Part shown: positions 61,775 to 64,000 of the stretch, piece by piece
How the letters are laid out: each line of letters opens with the position of its first letter
Position numbering within the stretch: the stretch's first letter is position 1
Source of the DNA: an uncultured Bacteroidales bacterium
Lineage (GTDB): Bacteria; Bacteroidota; Bacteroidia; Bacteroidales; Marinilabiliaceae
Assembly (NCBI GenBank): GCA_934699135.1
Contig: CAKUVM010000005.1
Span: 1 to 64,000 of the forward strand
Direction of reading: 5' to 3'
Length of the DNA: 64,000 nucleotides
Notes under the pieces: model-generated
Databases searched by the model: none
The model's input: only the letters and a program-made list of their open reading frames with translations
What the model was told of the DNA's origin: nothing
Position numbers and translations under genes: made by a program

Positions 61775-62908
61775 CTATCTCAATATCTCCTTGAGCTTGT
61801 TGTCCAGCCTGGTGCCGAAGAGGTCTTTGCCAATCAGGCGGCCGTCTGGCGCCAAGATGTAGTCTGACGGGATGCTTGTGACGTTATATGTGGCGGCTGC
61901 GGGGCTGGAGACGCCCTTGAGGTCGCACACGTTGACCCACTCCTCGCCAGTCGTGGCGGCCTCCCACAGCACCTTGCTAGTGTCGAATGAGACGGAGTAT
62001 ATCTCCAGGCCGCTGCCTCTGTATTTTTTGTATATAGAAGCCAACTGGGCCTGAGCCTGCCGGGCGTCATCGTTGGCCGCCATCCAGAAGAAGAGGATCA
62101 CCGTCTTGCCTCGCAAAGAGCTGAGCGAGTGCTGTTTGCCGTCTTTGTCTGGCAGCGTGAGGTCTGGCGAGTTGAGTGGCTTGGCCTGCTGAATGAGGGA
62201 GTCGCGGCGGGCGTTGGCCTTGCGGGCCGCGCGCGCGCCGAGGACGTAGTCGCACAGATATTTGACCTGCTCGCTGCGAGGGTAGGCCATTTGCAAAGAC
62301 GTGGCCACGGCCGAGAAAAGCTGATGGTCGCGCTTGTCCATCACATCGAAGAGCGGCAGGCCTCCGATCTTTTGGAAGACTATGTAATAGCCCACCATGG
62401 AGCGCGGGTTGGCGAATACTTTGCCGGTCATCTGGTCTTTCACGTCGCGGATGAGCGAGTCGGTGGCCGTGCCGTCTTGGAGCTTGGCCAACAGGCCAGA
62501 TGCGGCCGACATGACGTCTTGCAGGTCGGCGTTGGCCGCCGAGTTGTCAAACTTCACGTTGCCCACCAGCGCGCCGGCGCCGGCGTCGGCCGTGAGGGTG
62601 ACGGTCTCCGCGGAGTCCAGCACCACGGAGAAAGACCGTCCGTCGGCCAAACGGATGTTATAGAACGTGGGTTCGGTCTGGAGCTGCCCCCTAAGGCTGA
62701 ACTCACCGTCCGAAGCCACGACCTGAGAGTCGCACAGCGTGGTTTGGGCGGTCAGGCCCATGGCCTCCATATACACCTTTTGCCCCTCCGCGCCTTTGAT
62801 GACGCCGTGGACCTCTGACCGACCCTTTCCGGAGTCGCAGCCGGTGAGGGCGGCGCAAGCCAACAAGAAGGTGGCGCAAGCAGCCGCGCCTTTGAGTAGT
62901 GTCTTCAT
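61775..62908 (-). CDS. Thioredoxin-fold lipoprotein (TlpA/DUF4369 type) without CXXC
   Basis: This 377-residue lipoprotein (lipobox LTGC, start ATG 62908) has a DUF4369 beta domain (VHGVIKGAEGQKVYMEAMG), a helical middle and a C-terminal AhpC/TSA-type thioredoxin domain (PDLTLPDKDGKQHSLSSLRGKTVILFFW). The usual WCxxC active site is replaced by WMAANDDARQ, so redox activity is unlikely. Such degenerate TlpA proteins are common in Bacteroidales; the role is unknown. A -7 box lies about 25 bases before the ATG. ATG 62935 would start upstream of it, so I rejected that start. Confidence 0.85.
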   Translation of the reverse strand: MKTLLKGAAACATFLLACAALTGCDSGKGRSEVHGVIKGAEGQKVYMEAMGLTAQTTLCDSQVVASDGEFSLRGQLQTEPTFYNIRLADGRSFSVVLDSAETVTLTADAGAGALVGNVKFDNSAANADLQDVMSAASGLLAKLQDGTATDSLIRDVKDQMTGKVFANPRSMVGYYIVFQKIGGLPLFDVMDKRDHQLFSAVATSLQMAYPRSEQVKYLCDYVLGARAARKANARRDSLIQQAKPLNSPDLTLPDKDGKQHSLSSLRGKTVILFFWMAANDDARQAQAQLASIYKKYRGSGLEIYSVSFDTSKVLWEAATTGEEWVNVCDLKGVSSPAAATYNVTSIPSDYILAPDGRLIGKDLFGTRLDNKLKEILR

Positions 62909-62932
62909 CAATGAAACGATTTTTAGCGACCG

Positions 62933-62940
62933 CAAATATA
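62933..62940 (-). promoter_or_regulatory. -7 box TATATTTG before the TlpA-like gene
   Basis: The minus strand reads TATATTTG 24 bases before ATG 62908. It matches TAnnTTTG, but no -33 is clear. It decides the start codon of the lipoprotein gene. Confidence 0.45.
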
Positions 62941-63009
62941 CGCATTTGTCAGCCTAATTTATTGTGCCGCGAGAAGTGTGCCGGCGAAGGCCCATCTATG
63001 GGTTCTTCT

Positions 63010-64000
63010 TCAGCGCTTTAGGCTCAGTCCGAGCCAGAGGCCGGTCACCGTACCGTCTGCCCCCACGCTCATGACGGCGGGAGCGAACGCCTCGAAGTCT
63101 CCGCGGCTCTCAAGCCCAGCCAGCCGCCCACGCTGGCAGTTGGGTTTCCGTGGCAACTCCACGCCCGCGGGAGCCTCGATGAAGACTCGCGCCCCGCTAG
63201 CCACGGCCTCGGCCACACGTCCCATGGCCTCGCGTGTGGCCATGAGCGTGTCCGTCATCAGCACCATGGCGAACTTTTTGCCACTCAACGCCTCTGACGG
63301 CACGCTGTCTCCCCCCTCGCTCACAAAGGTGAATGCGGGCGCGCGAACTCCGGCTCCCATCCTCTCATTCAGGCTTATGAGGCGGCCCGTCATGGCCAAC
63401 TTGTCGGCTCGGCGGCGCAGCTGCGCGATGTCGGGGTGAGCCGCGGCCATGCGCCCGAAGCGGCGGGCCAAGAGGCGATAGTCCGCCACGTCGGCATATA
63501 GCCCCGGAAGGCCAAGGAGTGCGGCGGCTGCGAGCGACGTGTCTGGCAGCGTGGCCAGCAGGGCGTCGGCCTCGGCGCGCGCGGCTTCCCTAAGCTTCAT
63601 TATGCTGTCGGCCGCGGCTTTGCACCGTTCCGCGCTGGAGAGGCCTCCTTGTGCCGATATGGCGGAGTCGGTGGCCGCCGTCAGACGCTTGAGCAGCCGC
63701 TCCGCGCATATGGCGGCGCGCGTGTCGGGGTCTGAGGCTGTGATTTTGTCCCACTCCTGCCATGTGCCGCATAGCCGCTGCGCCGCCCCGTGCCTGACCA
63801 CTAGCGGGAGGCAGTGGCTGTCGTCCCATTTGGCCAGGTATACGCCTTGGGGCAGGGTGTCTGCGTTGGCCGCGTATACGCCGTTGGCGTCAGGAGAGAT
63901 GGTGACGGTCGCGCTGTCTGCCGTCAAGACGGAGACGAGCGTCATGTCGCCTGTGGCGGTGCGGTTGAGGTCAATCAATATCATGCCATCGTCTTGGGCG
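63010..64000 (-). CDS. DUF4369/TlpA-like thioredoxin-fold protein, 5' end outside window
   Basis: The frame is open to the right edge (upstream codons before ATG 63984 are sense), so the start, and probably a lipoprotein signal, are missing. The visible 330 residues have a beta domain (DMTLVSVLTADSATVTIS), an alanine-rich helical middle and a C-terminal thioredoxin-like domain (VRAPAFTFVSEGGDSVPSEALSGKKFAMVLM) with no CXXC. It appears to be a paralogue of the gene at 61775-62908, next door in the same direction. Function unknown. Confidence 0.75.
   Translation of the reverse strand, partial: AQDDGMILIDLNRTATGDMTLVSVLTADSATVTISPDANGVYAANADTLPQGVYLAKWDDSHCLPLVVRHGAAQRLCGTWQEWDKITASDPDTRAAICAERLLKRLTAATDSAISAQGGLSSAERCKAAADSIMKLREAARAEADALLATLPDTSLAAAALLGLPGLYADVADYRLLARRFGRMAAAHPDIAQLRRRADKLAMTGRLISLNERMGAGVRAPAFTFVSEGGDSVPSEALSGKKFAMVLMTDTLMATREAMGRVAEAVASGARVFIEAPAGVELPRKPNCQRGRLAGLESRGDFEAFAPAVMSVGADGTVTGLWLGLSLKR

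Noticed and set aside
1..64000. CRISPR array, insertion sequence, prophage or integrated element
   Set aside because: No direct repeat array, transposase, integrase or phage gene was seen on either strand; housekeeping genes are spread through the whole window.

Overview
The window reads as one contiguous piece of chromosome from a high-GC member of the Bacteroidales (phylum Bacteroidota). The evidence is a SusC/SusD pair with a third glycan-binding lipoprotein, PorP/SprF and CHU_C (gliding/type IX secretion) genes, BspA-type leucine-rich repeat proteins, YfiR, DUF4465, DUF4286 and TlpA/DUF4369 families, and many -7 promoter boxes of the Bacteroidota type TAnnTTTG. A gut family such as Muribaculaceae would fit, but family or genus cannot be fixed from sequence reading alone. 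No rRNA, CRISPR array, insertion sequence, integrase or phage gene was seen.

Layout. 0-1.5 kb: the end of one secreted protein and a broken leucine-rich repeat gene in an AT-richer patch. 1.55-7.9 kb: a tightly overlapping minus-strand lipid operon (hotdog dehydratase, GT2-DUF2062 glycosyltransferase, MMPL transporter fused to a PlsC acyltransferase, C45 acyltransferase-like hydrolase), resembling part of an aryl-polyene or other lipid-type locus. 7.9-9.5 kb: a YgjP-like metalloprotease and ComF. 9.5-17.9 kb: a five-gene minus-strand block with a type B (CHU_C) T9SS cargo, a PorP/SprF barrel, a PD40/PKD protein, an unrecognised secreted protein and a beta-propeller/SpoIIE phosphatase sensor. 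18-23.3 kb: dgt, a glycosyltransferase, an inositol-monophosphatase-family enzyme, a Nudix hydrolase and asnS. 23.5-32.7 kb: a DUF4465 lipoprotein, a HAD phosphatase, and a susC-susD-surface glycan-binding protein locus with no adjacent glycosidase.

32.9-41.6 kb: tRNA-Leu(UAG), then a proteostasis run of tig, clpP, clpX, lon, rsfS and ftsH. 41.7-47.6 kb: a GH35 beta-galactosidase, a membrane-associated protein of unknown function, a small leucine-rich repeat protein and a GH43 arabinanase-like lipoprotein. 47.8-52.8 kb: lptB, prfB (with the +1 programmed frameshift), rimM and a 755-residue leucine-rich repeat protein. 53.2-55.3 kb: a YfiR-family protein, udk, a Nim-like flavoprotein and a 37-residue membrane micro-ORF with its own promoter. 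55.5-64 kb: queA, ruvC, DUF4286, serS, rpmA-rplU, a bifunctional nuclease, a Tic20-like protein, lpxH and two thioredoxin-fold lipoproteins that lack CXXC; the second runs off the window edge.

How the parts fit together. The cell-surface theme is strong: a likely type B T9SS substrate module, leucine-rich repeat proteins with type A-like sorting tails, and a glycan uptake locus. The rest is housekeeping. The points most worth a second look are the T9SS block with its SpoIIE sensor, the four-gene lipid operon, the duplicated-domain glycan-binding protein, the prfB recoding site and the promoter-linked micro-ORF.
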